Part shown: positions 29,859-38,963 of the stretch, one piece after another
How the letters are laid out: the number at the start of each line of letters is the position of its first letter
How positions within the stretch are numbered: the first letter of the stretch is position 1
Origin: Burkholderiales bacterium
GTDB lineage: Bacteria > Pseudomonadota > Gammaproteobacteria > Burkholderiales > SG8-41
DNA length: 64,000 nucleotides
Assembly: GCA_019634975.1 (NCBI GenBank)
Contig: JAHCAI010000008.1
Span: forward strand, 62,001 to 126,000
Direction of reading: 5' to 3'
The notes under the pieces: generated by a model
Seen by the model: the letters and a program-made list of their open reading frames with translations, nothing else
What the model was told of the DNA's origin: nothing
Database searches by the model: none
Made by a program: the position numbers and the translations under genes

Positions 29859-30617
29859 ATGACGCGCCCGCCGCTCCTGCTGTCACTGCTGCTGCCCGTA
29901 CTCGCCCAAGCGGCGACGCCCGCGGAACAGTACACCGCCTTCTGTGCCTCCTGCCATTTGCCGGGCATACACGGCGCCCCCAGGGTCGGTGACACGGCCG
30001 AATGGGCGCGCCGCCTGCGCGGCGGATTCAGCCTGGTTTACCGCAATGCGATCGAAGGCGTGCCGAACACCGCGATGCTGCCTCTCGGTGGCGCCAGCCT
30101 GTCGGCGGCCGAGGTGCGCGCAGTGACGGAATACATGATCGCCGCTTCCGCGTTACCCGCTGCCGCACTGAAGGAAGCCGCGCGCTACGACCGCCTCGGC
30201 ATCAGCGACCGCGATTTCATCCGCCAGGACGCAAATTACGACGGCAGGCTGTCGCGCGCGGAGCTGGCGCAGGATCCGGTGCTGGGGCGGAACCTGGGGC
30301 GCTTCGACATTGACCGCGACGGTGCGCTCAGCGAAAAGGAATACCTGCAGGCGGAAGCGGTGCTGGCCAGGGAACGCGCCGCAGTGCGCGTCGACGATGC
30401 CGCCATCAGGACCGCGGTGCGCAAGGCGCTGGCCGGTATCCGTGAAATCGACCCGCAATACGCAAACGTCGAAGTCAGAAACGGCGTCGTCGTGCTAAAA
30501 GGCATCGTCAGCCATGCCGTGGTGGCGCTGCGGGCCGGAGACGCGGTCAAGCGCATCCCCGGCATCCGGCGCATCGACAACCGGCTGGTCTCCGGCGACC
30601 AGATCGGCTGGGACTGA
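29859..30617 (+). CDS. Secreted cytochrome c / EF-hand / BON fusion protein
   Basis: 252 aa with a signal peptide (about 1-19, cleavage near AQA-A). Three parts follow. A c5-like cytochrome domain has haem site CASCH (29-33) and a probable axial Met in TAMLPLGG (near 73). A calcium-binding EF-hand pair has loops DANYDGRLSRAE (124-135) and DIDRDGALSEKE (150-161). A C-terminal BON domain (about 180-246: DAAIRTAVRKAL, VEVRNGVVVLKGIVSH, IPGIRRIDNRL) is of the type that binds membrane or peptidoglycan. It would act in the periplasm as an electron carrier tethered or tuned by calcium. This combination is not one I recognise. It stands alone, convergent with the malic enzyme gene. Confidence 0.85.
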   Translation: MTRPPLLLSLLLPVLAQAATPAEQYTAFCASCHLPGIHGAPRVGDTAEWARRLRGGFSLVYRNAIEGVPNTAMLPLGGASLSAAEVRAVTEYMIAASALPAAALKEAARYDRLGISDRDFIRQDANYDGRLSRAELAQDPVLGRNLGRFDIDRDGALSEKEYLQAEAVLARERAAVRVDDAAIRTAVRKALAGIREIDPQYANVEVRNGVVVLKGIVSHAVVALRAGDAVKRIPGIRRIDNRLVSGDQIGWD

Positions 30618-30621
30618 CCGC

Positions 30622-32259
30622 TTACTGGTGCGGGTCGTACATCTGCGCTTCGATTTCCTTCAGCATCTCCTGCCCGGCAAGCCGGCCGGCAATGCCGCTG
30701 TCCTTCGCCGCGGTGGCGATGGCCGCCGCGATATGCGCCGACACCTCGCGGATGCGCGGCAGCGCCGGATAGAGGCTGCCCTGCGCCAGGTCGGATTCGG
30801 TGACCAGCTGTGCAAGCGTATGCGCCGATTTCATGAACATGTCGTCGGTGATCACCTTCGCCTTGCAGGCAATGGCACCCAGCCCGATGCCGGGGAAGAT
30901 GTAGCTGTTGTTGCCCTGCCGCGGCACGAAAGTCTGGCCGTGGACCGTCACCGGGTCGAAAGGGCTGCCGCAGGCGAACAGCGCACGGCCGCCGCTCCAG
31001 CGGTAAGCCTCCTCGGCCGTGCATTCGGACTGCGAAGTCGGATTCGACAGCGCGAAAATGATCGGCCGTTCGTTGAGTTTTGCCATCTCCTCGATGATCT
31101 CGCGGGTGAAGGTGCCGCCGACTGCCGACACGCCGATGATCGCCGTCGGCTTCAGTTTGCGGACCGCCTCGAGGAAATCCGTCACCGGCGGATGGTCATG
31201 GGCATAGTTCAGCTTGTGATGGGCGAGATCCTTGCGGCTTTTCACCACCAGCCCCTTCGAGTCCACCAGCCAGCAGTTGCGCCGCGCCTGATCGAGCGCC
31301 ATCCCCTGCGACACCATCGCCGAGGCGATCAGGTCGGCAATGCCGGTCGCTGCCTCGCCGGCGCCGAGGAACAGCACGCGCTGGTCGGTCAGGGGCTGGC
31401 CAGTGATGCGCAGAGCCGAAAAAATGCCGGCCAGCGCGACCGCGGCCGTGCCCTGGATGTCATCGTTGAAGCTGCTCACGCGGTCACGGTAGTTTTCAAG
31501 CAGGCGGAAGGCATTGTGATTGGCGAAATCCTCCCACTGGATGACCACGCCCGGAAACACCTCCTGCGCCGCGGTGACAAACTCCTCGATGAAATCGTCA
31601 TACTCCTTGCCGGTCACCCGTTTCTGGCGCAGCCCGACATAGAAAGGATCATTGCGCACGGCCTCATTGTTGCAGCCCACGTCCAGCGTCACCGGCAGGC
31701 ACTGCGTCGGGTGGATGCCGGCACAGGCGGTGTACAGCGACAGCTTGCCGACGGGAATGCCCATGCCATGGGCGCCGAGGTCACCCAGGCCGAGGATGCG
31801 CTCGCCGTCGGTGACGACGATGATGCCGGCCTGGTAGGGCCAGTTGCGCAGCACCTTGGCGATGTTGCCGCGATCCCTGATGCTGATGAACATGCCGCGC
31901 GGACGCTGGAAAATCTGCCCGAACTTCTGGCAAGCGAGGCCGACGATCGGCGTGTAGACAATCGGCTGCATCTCGTCGATGTGGTCGACGAGTATCTGGA
32001 AAAACAGGTCCTCGTTGCGGTCATGCAGGGCATTCAGCGCGACAAACTTGTCGAGCGGGTCGGCCAGCTTGCGAAAAGTGATCAGGAAACGCTCCGCCTG
32101 CTCGGACTGCGTATGCACATGCGGCGGCAGCAGCCCGCGCAATCCCAGCTCGTCGCGCTCGGCCTCCGTGAACGCGGTACCCCGGTTAAGCACCGGATCG
32201 CGCAGTACATCCAGCCCCCGCGGCGCCCTGTCGGCGCCGTTCCTGCCTGCCTTGGCCAT
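30622..32259 (-). CDS. maeA: NAD-dependent malic enzyme
   Basis: 545 aa enzyme that decarboxylates malate to pyruvate. PIVYTPIVGLACQKFGQIF and RGMFISIRDRGN are the malic-enzyme N-domain signatures; ERILGLGDLGAHGMGIPVGK includes the metal and substrate site; LFLGAGEAATGIADLIASAM is the nucleotide fold; IFALSNPTSQSECTAEEAY follows. Length and sequence match the large SfcA/MaeA type, not the phosphotransacetylase fusion type. The start MAKAGRNG lies after AGGAG; the longer frame is not supported. It ends five bases from the convergent cytochrome gene. Together with the TCA genes it gives an anaplerotic outlet. Confidence 0.93.
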   Translation of the reverse strand: MAKAGRNGADRAPRGLDVLRDPVLNRGTAFTEAERDELGLRGLLPPHVHTQSEQAERFLITFRKLADPLDKFVALNALHDRNEDLFFQILVDHIDEMQPIVYTPIVGLACQKFGQIFQRPRGMFISIRDRGNIAKVLRNWPYQAGIIVVTDGERILGLGDLGAHGMGIPVGKLSLYTACAGIHPTQCLPVTLDVGCNNEAVRNDPFYVGLRQKRVTGKEYDDFIEEFVTAAQEVFPGVVIQWEDFANHNAFRLLENYRDRVSSFNDDIQGTAAVALAGIFSALRITGQPLTDQRVLFLGAGEAATGIADLIASAMVSQGMALDQARRNCWLVDSKGLVVKSRKDLAHHKLNYAHDHPPVTDFLEAVRKLKPTAIIGVSAVGGTFTREIIEEMAKLNERPIIFALSNPTSQSECTAEEAYRWSGGRALFACGSPFDPVTVHGQTFVPRQGNNSYIFPGIGLGAIACKAKVITDDMFMKSAHTLAQLVTESDLAQGSLYPALPRIREVSAHIAAAIATAAKDSGIAGRLAGQEMLKEIEAQMYDPHQ

Positions 32260-32435
32260 TGTCACTCCTGTCGGTTTGATCGCGCGTCCCCGGGACGCGG
32301 CGCCGGCGGGCCCATGGACCCGCCACATGAAATTTCCCTGATGAAGCGGATTTCCGCTTTTGTTATGGACCGCATTGTACGTTTTCAGGCGCTGATCGGC
32401 CAGCGCGGCAGGGCTTCACGTCCACGACAAAACCC

Positions 32436-34946
32436 TCACGACCTCGGCGTCTGCAGCGGCAGGTCGAAATAAAAGGTCGATCCCTTGCCCGGTTCCGAAT
32501 CGAAACCGATGTTGCCGTTCATGCGCTCCACCAGCGCCTTGCAGATCGACAGCCCCAGTCCGGTTCCTCCCTTCTTGCGGGTGTCCGAATTGTCCGCGCG
32601 TTCAAAACGGCGGAAAATCGTTTCGCGGAAGCCGGCAGGTATGCCCGGCCCGTGGTCACGCACGGCCACCCGAACGGCACCGTCACGCTGCAAGGCGCTG
32701 ACCTCGACCTCAGCGTTCTCCGGCGAAAACTTGGCCGCGTTCGAGATCAGATTGGTCAGCACCTGCAGCAGCCGGTCATGATCGGCAGCCACCGTGAACT
32801 CAGGTCCCGGCAGCAGTTTCAGCCGCGCATGGTGCATGTCTGCATAAGGCCGGTTGATCCGGACCGCGTGCTCGAGAATCCCGCGCAGCTGCAGGGGTTT
32901 GAGATCCAGCGTCATCTGTCCGGAATCGATTTTCTCGAGATCAAGCACGTCATTGATCAGCGCCGACAACCGTTCGCCGTTCTGGTAGGCCATGTCGATG
33001 AAGTTCTCGGTGTGCGGATCAAGCCCCCTGGCTGACTCACGCACCAGGCCCAGCGCACCGATGATCGCCGTCAACGGAGTGCGCAGCTCGTGGCTGACGG
33101 TCGAAATGAACTCGTTTTTCAGCCGCTCCACTTCCTTCATCGCCGTGATGTCGGCGTTGGTGCCGGTCATGCGCAATGCCTGGCCCGATGCGTCGCGCTC
33201 CGAAACCTTGGCGCGGCTGTGGATCCAGCGCCACTCACCAAGTTTGTTCCGGACGCGGTGCTGGACCTCGTAGAAACGGGCGTTTCCCTTGAGCACCGGC
33301 AGCAGGCACTGCTGCAGCCGGGCCAGGTCGTCGGGGTGCACCATCTGCTGCAGTTCCTCAAACGTGGTCACTGTCTCGACGTTGTCGCCGCCCAGCATCA
33401 GCTGCCACTGCTCGCTGAGCCGAACCTCGCCACTCGGAATGTCCCAGTCGAACAGCGCGAGGTTCGAGCCCTCCAGCGCCATGCCGAGGCGTTCCCGGCT
33501 TTTCAGCAGCGCATCCGTGGCGTTCTTGCGCTCGGTGACATCCTCGACAATGCCGACATACCCGGCAAGGCCGTCATCCTCACGGATGACGCCCGCCAGC
33601 ACCGTCACCCAGATCACCGTTCCGTCTGCCCTCAGCAGGCGATAGCTGCCTGCAGTTTCGCTCCTGCGGTCGCGCAGCACGGCCTGCCAGCCCTCACGCA
33701 CGCGCTCACGGTCTTCGGGATGGACAGCCGCCAGCCAGCCCTCGCCCATGGCCGCAGCCGCAGACAGTCCCGACAGGCTTTCATAGCGCGGATTGACGTA
33801 GGTGTAGGCGCCGGCGACGTCGGTGCGAAAAATGCCCAGCGGCGAAGCATCGCTCATCGCCTGCCATTCCGCCTCCCGGCGCCGGACTTCGCGCGTCATC
33901 TGGCCTGCGATCCTGAGCGCGCGGCTGCGGGTATTCCAGAGCGACCACAGCATCGCGAGCAGCAGCAGGTGTATGGACACTCCGCCGAGCAGCACCAGCC
34001 GCGGCGTGTAGCGGTCCACTGATGCCTCGAAATCCGGTGTTGACGCCATGTGCAGGGTCCAGACCTGCCCCAGCACCGGCAACTCGGTCTTCCATACGAA
34101 ACGCGGTGAGTCACCGCCCTGCGTCCGGCTGGAAAACATCAGGGTTTCCGGTGCGACGACCCGGCCGTCATGCAGGGTCAAGGCCACGCTGCGCTCATTG
34201 CCGAGTACGCGTCGCATCAGATCGCCAATGCGAAAATGGGCAAACACGAAGCCTTCGACGGCCTGGCGGCGCTGCGCAGCCGTCTCCGGAGACAGGCTCA
34301 GGTGGCTGACGGGCACGTACATCGCGACGCCGGCCTGGACGTCTTCGTCGGTTTCCTGCAGCAGCCGGAGCCGGCCCGACATGGCCGGACCGCCGCTGAC
34401 GATCGCCCGCTCGAGGGCGGCGCGGCGCACCGGATCGGACAGCGCGTCGAAGCCTACCGCGCGCAGGTTGCGGCCGGAAAACGGCTCGATATAGGCGACC
34501 GGCACGTACTCGTCGCGCTCACCGGGAGGCTGTATCCGGTATCCCGAATATCCGGCCTCGCGGATGCGCGCGACGAAGGCATTAACACCGCCGGAACTCA
34601 CTCGCGGCGCGTAGCCGATCGCCTGGATGCCCGGGTAGTATGCATCCAGCTTGAGGCTGTCGACATAGCTGCGCCACTCGTCCCGGCCCACCGCCCGCGA
34701 AGCCGCGAACAGACCAGCGCCGCCGCGCAATACCTGTTCGTAATCCAGCAGACGGCCGGCTATGGTATTGCGGATCTGCTGCGCACGTGCCTCGAAATCG
34801 GCATGGGCCGCACTCGCGGCCTTGTCCACCTCGGCCTGCCAGGCCTGCATGACCAGCACCGCGGGAAGGACCACCGCCAGCGCGATGGCAATCGCGTTGT
34901 ACACCGGCTCCTTCAGGACGGACAGCCGGTTGCGCAAGCCGCTCAT
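32436..34946 (-). CDS. CHASE-PAS-PAS sensor histidine kinase
   Basis: 836 aa membrane kinase. Membrane helix 1 (about 15-36), periplasmic CHASE domain (about 75-265; GIQAIGYAPRV, RRAALERAIVSGGPAMSGRL), helix 2 (about 313-335), a PAS domain beginning at ASPLGIFRTD, a second PAS/PAC (LALFDWDIPSGEV), the HisKA box STVSHELRTPL (His near 616) and a HATPase with LTNLISNAAKFSP, DHGPGIP and GTGLGLSICKALVERMNG. No receiver domain, so phosphate must pass to a separate regulator; a single-domain response regulator opens the same gene set. ATG overlaps the stop of the glycosyltransferase gene. Ligand of the CHASE domain unknown. Confidence 0.93.
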   Translation of the reverse strand: MSGLRNRLSVLKEPVYNAIAIALAVVLPAVLVMQAWQAEVDKAASAAHADFEARAQQIRNTIAGRLLDYEQVLRGGAGLFAASRAVGRDEWRSYVDSLKLDAYYPGIQAIGYAPRVSSGGVNAFVARIREAGYSGYRIQPPGERDEYVPVAYIEPFSGRNLRAVGFDALSDPVRRAALERAIVSGGPAMSGRLRLLQETDEDVQAGVAMYVPVSHLSLSPETAAQRRQAVEGFVFAHFRIGDLMRRVLGNERSVALTLHDGRVVAPETLMFSSRTQGGDSPRFVWKTELPVLGQVWTLHMASTPDFEASVDRYTPRLVLLGGVSIHLLLLAMLWSLWNTRSRALRIAGQMTREVRRREAEWQAMSDASPLGIFRTDVAGAYTYVNPRYESLSGLSAAAAMGEGWLAAVHPEDRERVREGWQAVLRDRRSETAGSYRLLRADGTVIWVTVLAGVIREDDGLAGYVGIVEDVTERKNATDALLKSRERLGMALEGSNLALFDWDIPSGEVRLSEQWQLMLGGDNVETVTTFEELQQMVHPDDLARLQQCLLPVLKGNARFYEVQHRVRNKLGEWRWIHSRAKVSERDASGQALRMTGTNADITAMKEVERLKNEFISTVSHELRTPLTAIIGALGLVRESARGLDPHTENFIDMAYQNGERLSALINDVLDLEKIDSGQMTLDLKPLQLRGILEHAVRINRPYADMHHARLKLLPGPEFTVAADHDRLLQVLTNLISNAAKFSPENAEVEVSALQRDGAVRVAVRDHGPGIPAGFRETIFRRFERADNSDTRKKGGTGLGLSICKALVERMNGNIGFDSEPGKGSTFYFDLPLQTPRS

Positions 34947-36370
34947 TTCGCGCCCCCGCCACTGCCGGTCTGCCAGCTGGCACTGCGCGTCATCTCGCCC
35001 CAGCGCGCCTTCGAGCGGGCCATCCACAGCAGCAATCCCCACAGGCGCCACAGCGAATTGAGCTGCCGGTAGCCGAAATTCTCGATGACCACCATCAGCA
35101 GCAGCACGGCCACCTGGCCGGGCTTGGGGTAGATGTGGAAGGACATTTCCTCCAGCAGCAGGGAACTGACCGACAGCACCAGGCCGAAGCCGAAAGCGAC
35201 CAGCATGAAGGTCAGGAATGCCTCGCCGGACACCAGGCCGAGCACGAAAGCCGTGATCATGAAAGCATAGCCCGCGACTTCCAGCAGCGGTCCCAGCCAC
35301 TCGAAGACCACCATGAACGGAAAGGCCAGCCAGCCGGCCGCCCCGCCGCGGCGGTGGAACAGCAGGCCGATGTTCATCGTCAGGCTTTCGGACAGGCCAC
35401 GCTGCCAGCGCACGCGCTGGTTTTTCAGCACGCGCAGCGACTCCGGCGCCTCGGTCCAGCAGATCGGGTCCGGCACGAACACGATGCGATAGGGAATGCG
35501 CCGGGTCCGGTGCAGGCGATGCAGGCGCACCACGAGTTCCATGTCCTCGCCGACGGTATCCCGCCGGTAGCCGCCGGCGGCAACGACCACGTCCTTGCGG
35601 AACAGGCCGAAAGCCCCGGAAATGATCAGCACCGCGTTGAGCGGCGACCAGCCCATGCGCCCGAACAGGAAGGCGCGCAGGTACTCCACGATCTGCAGCA
35701 GGGCCAGCGGGTTGCGCGGCAGGCCCACGCTGGCAAGGAAGCCGTTGTCGACCCTGCAGCCGTTGGCGATGCGCACGGTGCCGCCCGAAGCAATGGTCCG
35801 CGGATCCTCGAGGAAGGGCTCCACCACCCGCTTCAGGCTGTCGCGCTCGAGCACGGAATCCGCATCCACGCCGCAGAACAGCGGATAGCGCGAAGCATTG
35901 ATGCCCGCGTTCAGCGCATCGGCCTTGCCGCCGTTTTCCTTGTCGATCACGCGCAGAGAGGGATGCGTGGCCGAGCGGTATATGCCGCGCAACGGCTGTG
36001 CCGGCAGCCTCTGCCAGTAGGCCTCGGGAAACGGCAGCAGCGCGAATTCGCGGCGCAGCGCTTCCATCGTCCCGTCCCGCGAGCCGTCGTTGATGACGAT
36101 CACCTCGTAGTCGGGATAGTTGAGCTGCAGCATGGAGCGAACGGATCCCGCGATCGTGGCTTCCTCGTTGTAGGCGGGCACCAGCACCGACACCGGGGGT
36201 TCAAGTCCGCTGATGCCGCGCGGCAGGTCGTCAAGGCTGTGCGATTCGATGTAGCGCTTCAGGCTCCCCAGAGACAGCAGGTTGAGCATCAGGTAGCCAC
36301 TGTTGATGCCGACGAAATACAGCATGAAAAACCACTGCAGCCCGACAGCCCAGTCGAATCCCGCGCTCAT
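34943..36370 (-). CDS. Membrane glycosyltransferase family 2 (polysaccharide synthase-like)
   Basis: 475 aa processive-type GT2. N-terminal helix (about 10-32), cytosolic catalytic domain with VLVPAYNEEATI, INDGSRDGT (94-101), CGVDADSVL (DXD at 169-171), TVGEDMELVVRLHR (ED, 275-276) and the product-channel motif QRVRWQRG (318-325), then three or four C-terminal helices. This is the layout of PgaC, hyaluronan and cellulose synthases. It would polymerise a sugar from a nucleotide donor and push it through the inner membrane. Start and stop overlap both neighbours by four bases. Polymer identity unknown. Confidence 0.92.
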   Translation of the reverse strand: MSAGFDWAVGLQWFFMLYFVGINSGYLMLNLLSLGSLKRYIESHSLDDLPRGISGLEPPVSVLVPAYNEEATIAGSVRSMLQLNYPDYEVIVINDGSRDGTMEALRREFALLPFPEAYWQRLPAQPLRGIYRSATHPSLRVIDKENGGKADALNAGINASRYPLFCGVDADSVLERDSLKRVVEPFLEDPRTIASGGTVRIANGCRVDNGFLASVGLPRNPLALLQIVEYLRAFLFGRMGWSPLNAVLIISGAFGLFRKDVVVAAGGYRRDTVGEDMELVVRLHRLHRTRRIPYRIVFVPDPICWTEAPESLRVLKNQRVRWQRGLSESLTMNIGLLFHRRGGAAGWLAFPFMVVFEWLGPLLEVAGYAFMITAFVLGLVSGEAFLTFMLVAFGFGLVLSVSSLLLEEMSFHIYPKPGQVAVLLLMVVIENFGYRQLNSLWRLWGLLLWMARSKARWGEMTRSASWQTGSGGGAK

Positions 36371-37467
36371 CGGCTGCGTGCCTCGGCCATGACCTGGTCC
36401 AGCATGTCAGCCGCATAGCGGTCGTCCAGCGTGGACCGGATTCTGTCGATGTCACCGGGCGCGGTGGCCGGCAGCGCAACAAGGGCACGTGCCGCGTGGT
36501 ACCGCACCCACCAGTGCGCATCCTTCAGCATGCCGACCAGCAACTGGCGGTCGCCCGCCTCGCCGATCCGCGAAAGCAGCCTTGCGGCCGCGACACGCAC
36601 CACCCAGGATTCATGCGCGGCGGCGGATCGCGCGAGGCCGAGCTCGCGGGGATCGCCCAGCAGGCGCAGCCCCGCCGCCTTGACCTCGGGATCATCCGAT
36701 TCGCGCACGACGCGCGCCGCGGCTTCTCCGGCACCTGCCGTGTGTGCCACTTCCATCATGCGCAGCAGGCGCACCGTCTGCCGCGGATTTCCGGCGGCTT
36801 TCAGTGCCGCCACCAGGGGGAGCGTCACCCGGTCAGGCCCCGCCTCCTTCAGCATCGCAACCAGCCGCGCCAGCGGCCAGTCCTCCCGCGCGGCCATGAC
36901 CATCACCAGCCAGGCCAGCGTGGCCTCGGCGTCAATATCGAGAAGGGCGCGCGCCGCCGCCAGGGACAGCAGCGGCGAGGGATGCGCAACCAGCGCGCGC
37001 AGCTCCTGCCAGCGCTCGCGGTCTCCGAGGTGGCCCAGCGTGATGATGGCAATCATGCGCTCGCGCAGGTCGCTGCTCTGCAGCATGTTCCGGGCCACTT
37101 CGTCGATGCCCATTCTCCGCGCCAGCGTCTCCAGGTTGCCGCGCGCGCTGCCCTCAAGGGATTCATGGTGATGATTCCACAGCTTCATGAAGTGATAGCG
37201 CATCGAACGGGGGACGACCGGCAGCGCCTGCGGAACATCGAACACGCACTCTGCAAGAAGGGGGCGCCATTGCGCGGCGTAGCGGTGCTCGCGCCGGGTC
37301 CGCAAAACCAGGCGCATGCGCAGCAGGAATACGGCGACCAGCATCAGCAGCGAAAAGGCGATGATGCCGAGGCCCGCCTGGAACACCACTGCGAGCAGGG
37401 GATCATGCGGCAGCCAGGACACGACAGCGTGTTCCGGCGGCGGCGAAAACCCGGTATCGAGACGCAA
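36367..37467 (-). CDS. HEAT-repeat membrane protein
   Basis: 366 aa. One membrane helix near the N-terminus (about 24-48), followed by a long alpha-helical solenoid of about eight HEAT-like repeats (for example MIAIITLGHLGDRERWQELR, VRVAAARLLSRIGEAGDRQL and VRYHAARALVALPATAPGDI). HEAT repeats bind proteins, so it probably serves as a scaffold for the glycosyltransferase that follows it, with which it overlaps by four bases. Start is TTG, seven bases after the barrel gene, with a poor Shine-Dalgarno. No catalytic motif seen. Confidence 0.88.
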   Translation of the reverse strand: MRLDTGFSPPPEHAVVSWLPHDPLLAVVFQAGLGIIAFSLLMLVAVFLLRMRLVLRTRREHRYAAQWRPLLAECVFDVPQALPVVPRSMRYHFMKLWNHHHESLEGSARGNLETLARRMGIDEVARNMLQSSDLRERMIAIITLGHLGDRERWQELRALVAHPSPLLSLAAARALLDIDAEATLAWLVMVMAAREDWPLARLVAMLKEAGPDRVTLPLVAALKAAGNPRQTVRLLRMMEVAHTAGAGEAAARVVRESDDPEVKAAGLRLLGDPRELGLARSAAAHESWVVRVAAARLLSRIGEAGDRQLLVGMLKDAHWWVRYHAARALVALPATAPGDIDRIRSTLDDRYAADMLDQVMAEARSR

Positions 37468-37474
37468 GACGCGC

Positions 37475-38338
37475 CTAGAAACTGTGGCGGATGCCCAGCC
37501 GCAGACCCTGGCGGCGGTAGAGGCTGCCCTGCTCGTGGTTCACCAGGTCGTAGGTCAGCGCCCAGGCCGGTGTCAGCCAGTGCTGGCCGCTGAGCGTCCA
37601 GTTGCGCACGTCGCTGGACAACAGCCCGCGCGGCGGGCCGACGTTCTCGACCTCGCGGCCATCGCTGAAGGAAATGCCGACGGAGCTGCGGTCTGCGTAG
37701 TAGTAGCTGAGCTGGACCCGGTGGCTGGCACCCGAAGAGCCCCCCTCGGGCCTGCCGGAATACAGGGTGTAGGCACCGCGGAAATTGCCCCAGTAGCGCT
37801 CCGCCAGCAACGACACGACATTGCTGGCGGACAGCGTGTACTCGTTATGCCGCAGACCGACACCGACACCCCAGCCGCCGGGCAGGCTTTTTTGCAGCTG
37901 GCCATAAATCGAATGCTTGGCCAGCACCTCGTGCGTGGGACTCAGGCTGCCCTCGACCTGCGCCGTCCAGCTGGCGCCGAGCGGGTAATACAGCCCCGCA
38001 TGGACCTCGCTGTCGTCGAGGCCGAAGCGCCGGGTCTCGCGCAGGCCGCCGTACAGCACCCGGCGTTCGCCGAAACGGTGTGAGCCCAGAAGGTAGGTGC
38101 TGGTCCAGTCCGGCAGGCTGTTGCTCAGATTCTCCCGGCTGTAGCCGGCTTCAACTTCGGTGCGGGCAGGCTTGAGTCCGATCGCGCCGCCAGCCGCCTT
38201 CAGCCCGCTACCGGCCGGCTCGGGCTGCGCCTGCAAGGAAAAGGAACACCAGCCCAGGACTGCCGCCAAGGCACAGGAGGCCGCTCTCGCCCCCGGTGAC
38301 GGCCGGGACAGGTGGTTCGACGGATGGGAATAAGTCAT
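37475..38338 (-). CDS. YaiO-family outer-membrane beta-barrel protein
   Basis: 287 aa with a signal-like N-terminus (hydrophobic ASCALAAVLGWCSFSLQA near 20-37). The rest is alternating short strands rich in Tyr, Arg and Gly, ending in LRLGIRHSF, a C-terminal Phe typical of barrels inserted by BamA. Segments such as VEAGYSRENLSNSLPDW and GGLRETRRFGLDDSEVHAGL resemble YaiO. It is a likely pore or docking protein for the product of the adjacent glycosyltransferase. ATG overlaps the response regulator stop (ATGA). Confidence 0.82.
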   Translation of the reverse strand: MTYSHPSNHLSRPSPGARAASCALAAVLGWCSFSLQAQPEPAGSGLKAAGGAIGLKPARTEVEAGYSRENLSNSLPDWTSTYLLGSHRFGERRVLYGGLRETRRFGLDDSEVHAGLYYPLGASWTAQVEGSLSPTHEVLAKHSIYGQLQKSLPGGWGVGVGLRHNEYTLSASNVVSLLAERYWGNFRGAYTLYSGRPEGGSSGASHRVQLSYYYADRSSVGISFSDGREVENVGPPRGLLSSDVRNWTLSGQHWLTPAWALTYDLVNHEQGSLYRRQGLRLGIRHSF

Positions 38339-38733
38339 TTCTTTCGTCCCTTGACCAGGCGCTTGATGCGGGCACGCAGTTCCTCGGGCTTGAACGGCTT
38401 GACGAGGTAATCGTCAGCGCCGCTGTCCAGCGCCCGCACGATGTCCTTCTCCTGCGACTTGGCGGTCAGCATCAGCACCGGCACACCACGCCAGGCTTCC
38501 TGCGCGCGGATCGCGCCCAGCAGCTGGTAACCGTCGGCATGCGGCAGCATCACGTCAAGCATGGTCAGTGCCGGCGGCGCAATGCGGCCTATCAGGTCCA
38601 TCGCTGCACGCCCGTCGTTGGCCAGTTCGACCCGATAGCCCTCGCGCTCGAGTATGAATCGCAGCAGATAGGCAATCTGATCATCATCCTCGACCACCAG
38701 CGCGACATCCGGGAGCGGATTACCCGTATCCAT
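38335..38733 (-). CDS. Single-domain response regulator (CheY-like)
   Basis: 132 aa receiver domain only. Acidic pocket VVEDDDQ (13-19), phosphoacceptor Asp60 in LTMLDVMLPHADGY, signalling Thr in VLMLTAKS and Lys in DYLVKPFKPEEL. With no output domain it must act by protein contact, perhaps with the HEAT-repeat scaffold or glycosyltransferase. First gene of the five-gene coupled set; the kinase is the last. No other regulator of that set is visible. Confidence 0.92.
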   Translation of the reverse strand: MDTGNPLPDVALVVEDDDQIAYLLRFILEREGYRVELANDGRAAMDLIGRIAPPALTMLDVMLPHADGYQLLGAIRAQEAWRGVPVLMLTAKSQEKDIVRALDSGADDYLVKPFKPEELRARIKRLVKGRKK

Positions 38734-38890
38734 TCACTGTTTTCCGGCCATATTCACCGGGCTTTTTGACAACATGAACCGGCATTTTACCGAATGCCCG
38801 CGCAGCCCCGGTACAGACTTGCCTCAGGAATCTTGAGCTCCGATTCAGTCCGACCGGGACCCAAGCAGTGCCGGCTGTCACACGAAAATA

Positions 38891-38923
38891 TTTAAGTTAT
38901 TGTTTTTAAACAGTTTTTTTAAA
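38891..38923 (+). repeat. AT-rich dispersed motif, copy 2
   Basis: Contains TAAGTTATTGTTTTTAAA, identical over 18 bases to copy 1 at 61.6 kb, followed by CAGTTTTTTTAAAG. It lies in the 230-bp gap upstream of the response regulator set and downstream of the TauD gene. The rest of this gap shows no gene or clear promoter. Confidence 0.75.
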
Positions 38924-38963
38924 GTGGTCTACCCATCACCGCCGATACCGGGTGCCCCCACGC

